A stretch of 64,000 bases of DNA from Paracoccus limosus (lineage in GTDB: Bacteria > Pseudomonadota > Alphaproteobacteria > Rhodobacterales > Rhodobacteraceae): positions 186,001 to 250,000 of the forward strand of contig NZ_WMIF01000002.1 in assembly GCF_009711185.1 (NCBI RefSeq), read 5' to 3'. This document shows positions 25,637 through 33,970 of this stretch, piece by piece. A program made the translations under genes and the position numbers. The first letter of the stretch is position 1, and the number at the start of each line of letters is the position of its first letter. A model generated the notes under the pieces. That model searched no databases and had not been told where the DNA came from. It saw only the letters and a program-made list of their open reading frames with translations.

Positions 25637-26821
25637 ATGATGAATTTCGGTCGGATGGCCATGGCGGCCGGGGTCTTGGCGATGCTGGCGGCATGCAGCC
25701 CGCAAGGGGGGATGGACCTGAGCCAGCTGGACCCCGATCTGCGCGGCTGGGGTGGCGGCGGGCTGGACACGGCCTCGGCTGCGGCGGCGGCATCGCCGCG
25801 CCCGGCGCCCGACACCCGCGGCGTCATCAGCTATCCGGGGTATCAGGTCGCGGTGGCGCGGGCCGGTGACACGATCGCGACCATCGCGGCGCGGCTGGGC
25901 ATGAACGCGGCGCAGCTGGCCACCTATAACGCCATCGACGCCAATGCGCCGCTGAATCCGGGCGCCGTGGTCGCGCTGCCCGGCCGGGTCGCGGCGGCAC
26001 CGGCGGGTGCTGCGGTCGCGCCGCCGCTGGCGGCGGGCGCGGCCTCGGGTGCGGTGAGCGATCCCTTTGCCGGGCAGGGCATGAAAAAGCCCAATGTGCC
26101 GACCGCAGGCGCTGCGGCTGCGGCCCAGCCGGTGACGCAGCCGGCGGCCAGCCAGCCGCGTCAGCATGTGGTCACCGCAGGCGAAACCGCATGGTCGGTG
26201 GCGCGCAAATACAATGTCGCTGTCAATGATCTGGCGGCATGGAACGGGCTGACCGGCAGCATGGCGCTGCGCACCGGCCAGCGCCTTCTGATCCCGGTCG
26301 CGGGCAAGGCGCCCAGTGCCGCCAATGTGGTGACCGCGCCCGGCGCCGGCAGCCCGACGCCGCGCCCGCCCTCGGCCGCCGAACCGCTGCCCAAGGAAAA
26401 GACGGCGCCGGCCAGCAAGCCGGTCGACAAGCCGGCGGCGCCGGATCTGGGCAAGACGCGCACCGCCGCCTCGGGCAGCGGCAAGTTCCGGATGCCGGCC
26501 AATGGCGCCATCATCCGCACCTATCAGAAGGGCAAGAACGACGGCATCGACATCTCGGCCGCGCCGGGCAGCAGTGTCACGGCGGCCGGCTCGGGCACGG
26601 TGGCGGCGATCACCCGCGACGTGGATCAGGTGCCGATCATCGTCGTGCGCCATGACAACAACCTGATGACCGTCTATGCCGGGCTGGATGATGTCACCGT
26701 GCAAAAGGGCCAGAAGGTCAGCGCCGGCGCCCAGCTGGGCAAGGCGCGGGGCAAGGGTGTGGTGCATTTCGAGGTGCGCAACGGCTTTGACAGCGTCGAT
26801 CCCGAGAAATATCTGAACTGA
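25637..26821 (+). CDS. nlpD: LysM/M23 lipoprotein, NlpD-like, probable amidase activator
   Basis: A 394-residue lipoprotein. The start at 25637 (after GAGGAT) gives an ideal lipoprotein signal ending LAMLAAC, cysteine 20; an in-frame ATG at 25604 overlapping pcm is the alternative. Two LysM modules follow (about residues 60-110 and 174-220), a proline/alanine linker, then an M23 domain. Two zinc ligands of active M23 enzymes are missing: NDGIDISAAPG lacks the first histidine and VYAGL has Gly where active members have His; VHFEVR keeps the last. It is therefore likely an activator of cell-separation amidases rather than a hydrolase. Confidence 0.88.
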   Translation: MMNFGRMAMAAGVLAMLAACSPQGGMDLSQLDPDLRGWGGGGLDTASAAAAASPRPAPDTRGVISYPGYQVAVARAGDTIATIAARLGMNAAQLATYNAIDANAPLNPGAVVALPGRVAAAPAGAAVAPPLAAGAASGAVSDPFAGQGMKKPNVPTAGAAAAAQPVTQPAASQPRQHVVTAGETAWSVARKYNVAVNDLAAWNGLTGSMALRTGQRLLIPVAGKAPSAANVVTAPGAGSPTPRPPSAAEPLPKEKTAPASKPVDKPAAPDLGKTRTAASGSGKFRMPANGAIIRTYQKGKNDGIDISAAPGSSVTAAGSGTVAAITRDVDQVPIIVVRHDNNLMTVYAGLDDVTVQKGQKVSAGAQLGKARGKGVVHFEVRNGFDSVDPEKYLN

Positions 26822-26860
26822 GGGCTGAGGGCTGAGGGCTGAGGGCTGAGGGCTGAGGGC
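26819..26860 (+). repeat. Six tandem 7-bp units that begin with the stop codon
   Basis: The heptamer TGAGGGC is repeated six times without error. The first unit contains the TGA stop codon of the NlpD-like gene, so changes in copy number would not alter the protein. Such perfect short repeats arise by slipped-strand replication. Confidence 0.9.
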
Positions 26861-27230
26861 GGGGCCGGTTTCGGGGCCGCCCGCTGTGCGGGGATAGGCG
26901 CGGCGAGCGGCGGTGTTTTGGGTCCGGCAGGTTGCGGCCGTCGGGCCGGTTTCTGCGCGGTCGCGCGTTTTCACTTTTCGGCGTTTCTGGCCGGTTCCGC
27001 GTCTCCCGCCGAATTGGCGGCGTGGTGGTCCGGATGGGCCGTGGCAGGGCGCCGGGCGTGCGGTGGACGCTTGTGCCGGCTGTGACCGGGCGGGCTGGTG
27101 ACAGCGAGGCGCGTGGCGTGTCCTTGCGACCCTTGGCCGGGCATCCGCCGGCCGGAGAACCGGCGGCCGGCGTTTGCGGGGCGTGTCGCGGGCGATGCCC
27201 GGGACATGGGCAATCCGGCGGGGCCGGAGT
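26861..27230. other. Non-coding gap between convergent genes
   Basis: About 370 nt between the NlpD-like and PopZ-like genes. Short open frames exist on both strands but show arginine/proline/histidine-rich composition typical of chance frames in GC-rich DNA. The main structure is a GC-rich hairpin at 27146-27172 with arms around an AGAA loop, and no T-tract on either side. It may end transcription from both directions. Confidence 0.5.
27146..27172. terminator. GC-rich hairpin between convergent genes
   Basis: CGCCGGCCGG (27146-27155) pairs around an AGAA loop with CCGG (27160-27163) and CCGGCG (27167-27172), leaving a 3-nt bulge. No T-tract follows in either direction. Its position between two convergent genes suggests shared, possibly factor-dependent, termination. 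Confidence 0.35.
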
Positions 27231-27253
27231 GCTTATTGCAGAGCGCTTATTGC
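27231..27253. repeat. 14-nt tandem duplication at the end of the PopZ-like gene
   Basis: GCTTATTGC occurs at 27231-27239 and again at 27245-27253 with AGAGC between them. The second copy includes the reverse complement of the gene's terminal codons and TAA stop, so the duplication spans the 3' end of the coding sequence. Confidence 0.6.
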
Positions 27254-28107
27254 TCGGTGCAGATCTCGCGGATCACGGCCTCGACCTCCTGACGGATCAT
27301 CTGGCACATGTTGCGGCTGAGCCGGGCGCCCAGCTCGCCATGCAGTTCCTGCTGGATGGCGTCGCGGATCAGCATGCGCATGGTCGCGTCCTTGGCGACG
27401 GCACCGATTTCACCGAAGAGGTTCGGCGCGCTGGTGGTCGTGCCGCGCCGGGCGTCAAGGCCGCTGTCGAGGCCGGGCTGCGGCGCAACTGCGGTGAAAT
27501 CGTCGATCCGTCCCATTTCCATCATGCGCATATCCTGGGCCATTGCGGGTTCCTCGGTGGGGGTCAGCTGTTCGGCCGGAGCCGGGGGTTGCGGGGTTTG
27601 CAGCGCCTCGGTCGGGCGGGGCGCGATCATCCGGGCCAAGGCCGCCTCGGCCTCGGCAAATTCGGCCTCTTCTTCGGGCGAGAGCGGCGCGGAGGCGTCG
27701 TCACAGGCGGCCTCGGCCAGAGGCTGGGCAAGGGCCGGGCTGTCGCTGGTCGCCGCTGCGACGCCGGTCTGGGGCCAATCGCGCAACGGGGCGGGTTGCC
27801 AGCCGGTTGGTGCCTCGGCCAAGGGCTGGGCCAGAGGTTGGACCGGGGCGGCGCTGCTGGCCAGCGACAGATGCGGCTGGGCGGCAGCCGTGCCGCGTGG
27901 CAGGCCCGCCACCATGTCCTGACGGGCCAGAACGAAGGGCGGGTCAAAGGCCGTTCCCGGCTGGGCCGGATGGGCAAGCCGCGGGCGCAGCCCGGCGGCG
28001 GCGGGCGTCTGGTCCTGCGCGATCAGGCGCCGGATCGAGGCCAGCACGTCGCCGACATTTTCCGAACCTGCCTGCTGGCCGGTCGGGCGGATGCGTTCAT
28101 GCTGCAT
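27247..28107 (-). CDS. PopZ-like pole-organising protein candidate (DUF2497-type)
   Basis: A 286-residue acidic protein in three parts: a short N-terminal helix SENVGDVLASIRRLIAQDQ, a long disordered proline/alanine/glutamate-rich centre (about residues 35-215) and a C-terminal helical region MRMLIRDAIQQELHGELGARLSRNMCQMIRQEVEAVI. This layout, and the (I/V)LASIRR(L/I)IA motif, match the polar organiser PopZ (helix for partner binding, disordered spacer, helical oligomerisation domain). Identity at the C-terminus is weak, so the call is structural. It is followed on the same strand, further downstream, only by a convergent gene. Confidence 0.6.
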   Translation of the reverse strand: MQHERIRPTGQQAGSENVGDVLASIRRLIAQDQTPAAAGLRPRLAHPAQPGTAFDPPFVLARQDMVAGLPRGTAAAQPHLSLASSAAPVQPLAQPLAEAPTGWQPAPLRDWPQTGVAAATSDSPALAQPLAEAACDDASAPLSPEEEAEFAEAEAALARMIAPRPTEALQTPQPPAPAEQLTPTEEPAMAQDMRMMEMGRIDDFTAVAPQPGLDSGLDARRGTTTSAPNLFGEIGAVAKDATMRMLIRDAIQQELHGELGARLSRNMCQMIRQEVEAVIREICTEQ

Positions 28108-28139
28108 GGCGTGCCCCCGATAAGGGGGGCATCAGCCGG

Positions 28140-29555
28140 TCATTGCTTGCCGATGGCGCGCAAGACGCGGTCAAGGCTTTTGCCCTGCCGACTGGTATAG
28201 GGTGCGTCCTGCACCGCATTGTAATAGGCCGATGGGTCATAGGTGGGAATCCCCAGTTTCAGGTTTTCTACCGTCAACAAACCCATAGCCGAGAGAAGTT
28301 GATAATGTGCTAATTGCAGGTTGGCTTCCGCCGTAATCTTGTTTGCGCGGGCCTCCAGAAGCGATTGTTCGGCATCCAGAACGTCCAGCGTGGTGCGCGC
28401 GCCCAGCGTCGCCTCCTCGCGCACGCCGTCATAGGCCTGTTGCGCGGCGGTGATCTGTTCGTCGATGGCGCGAATCTGTGCCCGGGCCACGTCGATTCCC
28501 GCCCAAGCGGTGCCGACGGCCTGATCGACCTGACGCGAGGTGTTCAAAAGCGCGGCGCGCGCGGCATCGCGCTGCGCCATGGCCTTGCGATGCGCGGCTG
28601 GCAGGCGGCCGCCGGAATAGATCGTCTGCGACATCTGCAGCGACAGCTGGCCGACATCCTGCCCGCCATGAGAGATGCCGCCAAAGGGGCTGAGCGACTT
28701 GTTGCGCGACGTGCTGAGCGAGGCGCTGCCGGTCAGCTGCGGGTTGCGCTCGGCGGCGGCGGCGGCCACGCCCAGCTCGGAGACGGCGGCCTGACGCTGG
28801 CTTTCCTGAATCGCGGGATGGCTGCGGCGACCGATGTCGCGGGCCTGCTCAAGCGTCGCCGGCAGCTTGGGCGTCGGCGGCGGCGGGGACAGCTTGCCGG
28901 GCATCTTGCCGGTGGCGGTGCGATAGACCTCGCGCGCGATCTGCAATTCGCCCTCGGCCGAGGCGAGGTTGGCGCGGGCTGCGGCCAGCGCGGCATCGGC
29001 CTGCGAAACATCGGTCTGGGTGATTTCGCCGACGTCGAAACGGTCGGTGGCGGCGCGCTGTTCCTGACCGATGACGCGCACGGAATTCGATTGTAGATCA
29101 ACCTGTTCTGTGGCGCTGCGCACGTTCAGATAGGCCTCGACCGCGCCAAGGATCACGTCCTGTTCGACGCCGACCAGCGCCGCGCGGGTGGCCAGCACGG
29201 TTTCCTTGGCGATGTCGATGGCAATGGCGCTGCGGCCGAAATCGTAAAGCGTCATCGAGGCTTGCAGCGACAGGCTGCGCGAATTGCCGTCGAACCCCTC
29301 GATGTTCTGATAGGTGTAATTGGCCACCCATTGCAGGACCGGACGCAGGGCCGCAAGGGCCGAGGCCGCGTCCTCGTCTGCGGCGCGCAGCACGGCGCGG
29401 TTCTGGTCCAGAAGGGCCGAATGCCGGTAGGCGGCGACCATGGCGTCGGCCAGGCTTTCGGCCTGGGCGGGCAGGGCAGTCGCCCCGGCAAGCACGAGCG
29501 CGAGCATGGGGCGCCGCAGGCGCTGGCGCAGTTCGTTCACCGTCTTGCGAAACAT
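28140..29555 (-). CDS. tolC: TolC family outer membrane channel
   Basis: A 471-residue outer membrane efflux protein. The signal peptide runs to about residue 32 (ending LPAQA), then the duplicated TolC repeats with long alpha-hairpins (ESLADAMVAAYRHSALLDQNRAVLRAADEDA; AARANLASAEGELQIAREVYR; GVREEATLGARTTLDVLDAEQSLLEAR). It forms the trans-periplasmic exit duct for type I secretion or RND pumps; the RND pump at 35011-39431 has no outer membrane partner of its own. It lies 23 nt after a Pcm-like gene, a pairing common in alphaproteobacteria. Confidence 0.94.
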   Translation of the reverse strand: MFRKTVNELRQRLRRPMLALVLAGATALPAQAESLADAMVAAYRHSALLDQNRAVLRAADEDAASALAALRPVLQWVANYTYQNIEGFDGNSRSLSLQASMTLYDFGRSAIAIDIAKETVLATRAALVGVEQDVILGAVEAYLNVRSATEQVDLQSNSVRVIGQEQRAATDRFDVGEITQTDVSQADAALAAARANLASAEGELQIAREVYRTATGKMPGKLSPPPPTPKLPATLEQARDIGRRSHPAIQESQRQAAVSELGVAAAAAERNPQLTGSASLSTSRNKSLSPFGGISHGGQDVGQLSLQMSQTIYSGGRLPAAHRKAMAQRDAARAALLNTSRQVDQAVGTAWAGIDVARAQIRAIDEQITAAQQAYDGVREEATLGARTTLDVLDAEQSLLEARANKITAEANLQLAHYQLLSAMGLLTVENLKLGIPTYDPSAYYNAVQDAPYTSRQGKSLDRVLRAIGKQ

Positions 29556-29578
29556 GCCCTGTCCTTTGTTTGTTCCGG

Positions 29579-30232
29579 CTATAGCATGAAGCCGCGTTTC
29601 GTCTCGAAGCCCGGCAAGATCGGTGCGCCGGCATTGAAGGCGAATCGCCAGTTGATCCGGCCATCGACCTTGCGGCCGATGCGCACGACGCCCAGATTCC
29701 CCTCTTGGAACAGCGCGACCACGCGGCCGCCGTCGCTTAGCTGGTCGGCCAGCGGCTCGGGCAGGGTTTCGATCGCGCCCTCGATCAGCATGGCGTCATA
29801 GGGGGCCTGACTGGCGCAGCCATCGGCCAGCGGGCCTTCGACCACGACGACGTTGAAGATGTCCTGCGCCGCCAGCCGGGCCTGCGCCTCGGCGGCCATG
29901 ACGGCATCGGATTCGACCGCGACCACGGCCTCGGCGATGCGGGCCATCACGGCGACGGAATAGCCGTAGCCGCCGGCCACGTTCAGCACCAGATCGTCCG
30001 ATTGCAGGTCGAGGACCTCCATCATCTTGCCCAGGGTGCGCGGCTCCAGCAGGACGCGGCCCGCGCCAAGGTCCAGATTCTCGCCGGCATAGGCGACGTC
30101 GCGGCGGGAATCGGGGACGAATTGCTCGCGCGGGACATGAAGCATGGCGTCGATGACGGGATAGCTGGTCACGTCGTTGGGGCGGACCTGGGTGTCGACC
30201 ATCATGGTGCGGCGCTGCGCGAAATCGCTCAT
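29579..30232 (-). CDS. Pcm-like SAM-dependent methyltransferase, divergent
   Basis: A 217-residue protein of the protein-isoaspartate methyltransferase superfamily. The fold is recognisable from [32 protein letters not shown] and [14 protein letters not shown]. However, the TISQP segment of true Pcm is replaced by [14 protein letters not shown], and the SAM loop reads [11 protein letters not shown] instead of [10 protein letters not shown]. It probably has another activity. The tight linkage to tolC (23 nt) suggests a role linked to export or the envelope; this is inference. Confidence 0.85.
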   Translation of the reverse strand: MSDFAQRRTMMVDTQVRPNDVTSYPVIDAMLHVPREQFVPDSRRDVAYAGENLDLGAGRVLLEPRTLGKMMEVLDLQSDDLVLNVAGGYGYSVAVMARIAEAVVAVESDAVMAAEAQARLAAQDIFNVVVVEGPLADGCASQAPYDAMLIEGAIETLPEPLADQLSDGGRVVALFQEGNLGVVRIGRKVDGRINWRFAFNAGAPILPGFETKRGFML

Positions 30233-30520
30233 TTATGCGAACCCTGCTCTCGTTGGCTACACGTCCTCTTGCCACGAAAATTCAGGCTGGGCAACGCTGC
30301 GCGGCATGTTTGGCGCAAGGCTGTGGCCGGGCGGAGCCGGGTCGCAGCGCCGGGCGGGTGCGGCGGTGGCCGTTTCCGGCCCGCGCGGGCCTGCGCAAAT
30401 GCGCGCGGGGCCGGGCCTGCGGTGGTGCCCGGCCGCTCGGGGTCGGGGCGGGTGCCGGCCCCGCCGCCTGCCCGGTGGCGCGGGATCACGAAATCGAGAT
30501 GGTTCGCGCCCGGCGGGTGG

Positions 30521-30967
30521 TCAGGCGGGGTTTTGCCGGGCGTCCTGGCCGGGCTCTTGCCAGGTCATCATCATCTGCGTCTGGGTGATGATCGCGGCCA
30601 CCTTGCCGTCGCGGCGGGTGATGGTGGTCTGCCAGATCTGCGTCGTGCGCCCCTTGTGCAGCGGGACGCAGCGGCCATGCGCCACGTCGCCGATGCGGAT
30701 CGGGCGCAGGAAATTGGTCTTGCTTTCGATGGTGGTGGTGGACTGGCCGGGGCAAAGGTTGATGACCGCCGCCGTGCCGCCCAGATTGTCGGCAAAGCCC
30801 ATGATCGCGCCGCCATGCAGCACGCCGTTGCGGTTCGACAGTTCGACCGTGGCCGGCATTTCGGCCACCACCTCGTCAAGCGTGGCCGAGATCAGCCGAA
30901 AGCCCAGAACCAGTGAAAAATGCGGCTGGTCTTGGGCCAGAAGATGCGTGGGGTCGCTGGAGGGCAC
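30521..30967 (-). CDS. PaaI family hotdog-fold thioesterase
   Basis: A 148-residue acyl-CoA thioesterase-like protein. RNGVLHGGAIMGFADNLGGTAA contains the HGG motif of PaaI-type enzymes with the downstream aspartate. TTIESKTNFLRPIRIGDVAHG forms the second core strand region. The substrate, an aromatic or medium-chain acyl-CoA, is not predictable. The 288-nt gap between this gene and the Pcm-like gene (30233-30520) is GC-rich with no feature I can name. Confidence 0.87.
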   Translation of the reverse strand: MPSSDPTHLLAQDQPHFSLVLGFRLISATLDEVVAEMPATVELSNRNGVLHGGAIMGFADNLGGTAAVINLCPGQSTTTIESKTNFLRPIRIGDVAHGRCVPLHKGRTTQIWQTTITRRDGKVAAIITQTQMMMTWQEPGQDARQNPA

Positions 30968-31022
30968 GGCTGGTCCTTGCTGACGGATCGAAGCGCCATG
31001 CTGCGGCGCGCGATTCCCGCCG

Positions 31023-32030
31023 TCAAGCCGGGGGCAGCGCCAGTTCGGCGGCCTCGGCCTGCGGCGTCATGGTCGCCCCGCCCGACAGCCAGTGCAGCGC
31101 GAATTTCAGCTTGGTGCGCGTCGCATCGGTCAGCACGAAGGGATAGACGTCGGGATTGTCCAGCGCGCGGTTGATTTCATTCACCGCCAGCGCCACCGCC
31201 GTCGCTGCGTGCAGCAGGTGGTCACCGTCGGCATCGGCATAGGCGTCGTAGCCCGGCGCCGGAATTTCGGGTCCGGTCAGGCCGGTCGCCATCAGGCTGT
31301 CGGTCATGTCGACCAAATGCAGCACATGCGCCGCGGTTTCGGCCCAGTCCTCATGCGGGTGCATGGTGGCATATTCGCTGATATATTCGCCGCCCGGGGG
31401 TTTGGGCTGGGCATAATGCTGTTGCAGCGCCAGCGCGTAATCGGCGCGCTCGTCGCCGAACATGGCGCGGAATGCCTCCAGAAAGCCCGGCAGCGCCGCG
31501 AGACGCTCGAACAGGAAATGCGCGATCTCGTGGCGCATATGGCCGATCATCGAGCGGTAAAGCTCGCCCAGTTGCAGCTGGCGCTCGACGCGGACGGCGG
31601 CATCGGCCTCGACGACATTGATGGTGATGACGCCATCCGCATGGCCCATGGTGACATTGACCTGTTGCTGGCCGGCGCGTTCCGACAGCATCTGGAACAC
31701 CGGGCGCGGGCCGGGATCGGCGGTGGTGAACCAGCGCCAGCGCGCCAGATTGGCCAGAACCCAGCGCTTGGCCTCTTCGCTGCGGGCCAGAAGCTCGTGG
31801 TTGCCCTCGACCGACAGGTCGGGGATCGTCGTGGTCATGGCGCAGGACCGGCACAGCCCGCCGCTTTCCGCCGCCCAGTTGCAGCCCAGATCGATCAGTT
31901 TGGCGCAGACCGGCGCATCGGCGACGAAACGGCCCACCTCGGGGTCAAAAACCAGCGGCGCGCCGCAGGAACAGATGGTGTTGCGAAAATAGACAGCTTG
32001 TCCACAACTGGGGCAATCGAGTCGCTGCAT
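31023..32030 (-). CDS. Putative zinc-binding metallopeptidase (COG4307)
   Basis: A 335-residue cytosolic protein. The N-terminus is a zinc ribbon: CPSCG (residues 5-9) and CSCGAP, with a further CRSC near residue 70. The C-terminal domain has the gluzincin-like motif MRHEIAHFLFE (HEIAH) and a later HPHEDWAETAAHVLHLVDM that could give the third ligand. The family is annotated as zinc-binding peptidase; no substrate is known. The ATG at 32030 begins the zinc ribbon. It is divergent from the aldo/keto reductase gene. Confidence 0.85.
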   Translation of the reverse strand: MQRLDCPSCGQAVYFRNTICSCGAPLVFDPEVGRFVADAPVCAKLIDLGCNWAAESGGLCRSCAMTTTIPDLSVEGNHELLARSEEAKRWVLANLARWRWFTTADPGPRPVFQMLSERAGQQQVNVTMGHADGVITINVVEADAAVRVERQLQLGELYRSMIGHMRHEIAHFLFERLAALPGFLEAFRAMFGDERADYALALQQHYAQPKPPGGEYISEYATMHPHEDWAETAAHVLHLVDMTDSLMATGLTGPEIPAPGYDAYADADGDHLLHAATAVALAVNEINRALDNPDVYPFVLTDATRTKLKFALHWLSGGATMTPQAEAAELALPPA

Positions 32031-32131
32031 GTGCTCTGCCTTGCATGTCTGGTCCGGGCGCGGACGGGAATCGAGGTCGGGGGCGTATCGGATGGCTTGC
32101 CTGTGCCGACGGCCGCAGACAGGGTTGAGGA

Positions 32132-32965
32132 ATGATCCCACGCACCAAACTTCCCGATGGCGAAACGGTTCCGGCTTTGGGCCAGGGCACCTGGATGATG
32201 GCCGAGGACCCCGGCCGGCGGCAGGCCGAGCTGGCCGCCCTGCGCCGGGGGCTGGATCTGGGCATGACCCTGATCGACACGGCCGAGATGTATGGCGAGG
32301 GCGCGGCCGAGGAACTGGTCGCCGAGGCCATCGCCGGGCGCCGCGACGGGCTGTTTCTGGTCTCGAAGGCCTATCCGTGGAATGCCGATGCCACGCAGCT
32401 GCCTTTGGCCTGCGCGCGCAGCCTGCGGCGGCTGCGGACCGACCGGCTGGATCTTTACCTGCTGCATTGGCGCGGCGACGTGCCGCTGGCCGAGACGGTC
32501 GAGGCGATGGAGCGGCTGCGCGATGCCGGGATGATCCGGCATTGGGGGGTCAGCAATTTCTCGGTTCAGGACATGGACGAGCTGATGGCGGCGGGCGGCT
32601 GGCGCTGCGCGACGAATCAGGTGCTGTACAATCTGACCCGGCGCGGCCCGGAATGGGACCTGCTGCCATGGTTGCAGGCGCGCGGCTTGCCGGCCATGGC
32701 CTATAGCCCGTTCGAACAGGGGCGGCTGGCGCAGCATGACGCGCTGTATCGCATCGGCGCGGGTCTGGGCCTGACCCCGGTGCAGCTGGCCTTGGCATGG
32801 GTGCTGAACCGCCCCGGCATGATCGCCATCCCCAAGGCCGGCACCGCCGCGCATGTCGATCAGAACCTGCGCGCCGTCGAACTGGGCCTGACGCCTGCGG
32901 TCATGACCGAGCTGGACGCGATCTTTGCGCCGCCGCGCTCGGCCCGGCCACTGGAGATGATCTGA
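32132..32965 (+). CDS. Aldo/keto reductase
   Basis: A 277-residue TIM-barrel oxidoreductase. The catalytic tetrad is visible: aspartate in LIDTAEMYG (with Tyr), lysine in LFLVSKAYP and histidine in LYLLHWRGD. The C-terminal NADPH-binding part has AIPKAGTAAHVDQNL. It resembles the YeaE/MorB-like group acting on 2-oxo aldehydes and related carbonyls. It is followed 100 nt later by fucU in the same direction. Confidence 0.92.
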   Translation: MIPRTKLPDGETVPALGQGTWMMAEDPGRRQAELAALRRGLDLGMTLIDTAEMYGEGAAEELVAEAIAGRRDGLFLVSKAYPWNADATQLPLACARSLRRLRTDRLDLYLLHWRGDVPLAETVEAMERLRDAGMIRHWGVSNFSVQDMDELMAAGGWRCATNQVLYNLTRRGPEWDLLPWLQARGLPAMAYSPFEQGRLAQHDALYRIGAGLGLTPVQLALAWVLNRPGMIAIPKAGTAAHVDQNLRAVELGLTPAVMTELDAIFAPPRSARPLEMI

Positions 32966-33065
32966 GCCCGCGCGCAGTTGTGTGACAGCCCATTGACGGC
33001 GCAGGCCGGCGGCGGTTTGTTGGCGTTCGAGGCCCCGTGCCGGGACCAAGAACAAGGAATGACAG

Positions 33066-33497
33066 ATGCTCAAGGGAATCGATCCCCGGATCTCGCCCGA
33101 CCTGCTTTATGCGCTGGCGCAGATGGGTCATGGCGACGACATCGCCATCGTGGATGCCAATTTTCCCGCCCATGCGCTGAGCGGCCGGGTGATCCAGACC
33201 GCGGCGCGGTTGCCGGGCGCCCTGCAGATGGTGCTGTCGCTGTTGCCGCTGGACAGTTTCGTCCCGGCGGCCGCGATCTCGATGCAGGTGGTCGATGATC
33301 CCGAGGCCGTTCCCCCCGCCATCGACGAGATCGTGCCGGTGATCCAGACGGCGGGCTCGGTGATCCAGTCGGTGGATCGGTTCAGCTTCTATGACCTGAC
33401 GCGGGGCGCCTTTGCCGTGCTGCAAACCATCGACACCCGGCTTTATGCCAATGTGATCCTGAAAAAGGGCGTCATTTCGCCCGACGCCTCGATCTGA
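33066..33497 (+). CDS. fucU: RbsD/FucU family sugar mutarotase
   Basis: A 143-residue mutarotase that interconverts anomers of fucose or ribose. It starts LKGIDPRISPDLLYALAQMGHGDDI, with the catalytic histidine in MGHGDD (residue 22), and has VDANFPAHAL and the C-terminal RLYANVILKKGVI. The YANVILKKG ending is typical of FucU. No fucose pathway genes are adjacent, although the IlvD-type dehydratase at 6080 may accept fuconate. Confidence 0.92.
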   Translation: MLKGIDPRISPDLLYALAQMGHGDDIAIVDANFPAHALSGRVIQTAARLPGALQMVLSLLPLDSFVPAAAISMQVVDDPEAVPPAIDEIVPVIQTAGSVIQSVDRFSFYDLTRGAFAVLQTIDTRLYANVILKKGVISPDASI

Positions 33498-33531
33498 TCC
33501 GCCCCCCGGCGCGCGCGCTGTCCGGCGCCGG

Positions 33532-33879
33532 TCAGCAGGGCGGCGCCGGTTCGGGGCTGCCGGCAAGGTCCAGACCGCGTGCGGTCGGCGGCTGCCATGT
33601 CCGGGTCTGCGTGCCCGCGCCCGAGGGCGTGGTGCCGATATGCGATCCCCCGGCGCCGCCAGTCCATCCGGTCGAGCCGGAATTCGAGGGCGCGGTGGCA
33701 TCGGCGCCGGCGACCTCGGGCGTGGCAGGCTGCGCCTGCGCGGCGGCGGGCGGGCATTCGGTTGCCGCCGGCTGCGGGCCGGGTGTGGACGTGGCGGGTG
33801 TGGGGGTGGTCTGGGCCAAGGCCGGGGCTGCGCCGGCCAGAGCCAGCGCCAGAATACCGGCCAGATGACGGGATTTCAT
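33532..33879 (-). CDS. Small secreted Pro/Thr/Ala-rich protein
   Basis: A 115-residue protein. The start at 33879 has AGAGG upstream and gives a signal peptide MKSRHLAGILALALAGAAPALA. The mature part is low-complexity, rich in proline, threonine, alanine and glycine, with two cysteines, one of them the last residue. I do not recognise a domain. It lies between fucU (convergent) and selD. It may be a real exported peptide or a poorly conserved gene. Confidence 0.6.
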   Translation of the reverse strand: MKSRHLAGILALALAGAAPALAQTTPTPATSTPGPQPAATECPPAAAQAQPATPEVAGADATAPSNSGSTGWTGGAGGSHIGTTPSGAGTQTRTWQPPTARGLDLAGSPEPAPPC

Positions 33880-33970
33880 GGTCGAACCTCTGCGGCTGTC
33901 GGCTGTCTGGCCCAACGCCGGGCCGGGGCCGGGGTTCCGCAGCGGCAGACCCTCGCGCGCCGGTTCGGGC

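Noticed and set aside
26819..26860. Heptamer array as a CRISPR remnant.
   Set aside because: Units are only 7 bp, directly abutting and without spacers; no cas genes are present.
26971..27213. 80-codon minus-strand frame in the gap after the PopZ-like gene.
   Set aside because: Proline/arginine/histidine-rich chance composition, no ribosome site, and it overlaps the strong hairpin at 27146-27172.
26932..28200. Plus-strand open frame across the PopZ-like gene and the gap before it.
   Set aside because: Low-complexity arginine/glycine-rich shadow; the minus-strand frame has an ordered PopZ-like layout with conserved helices.
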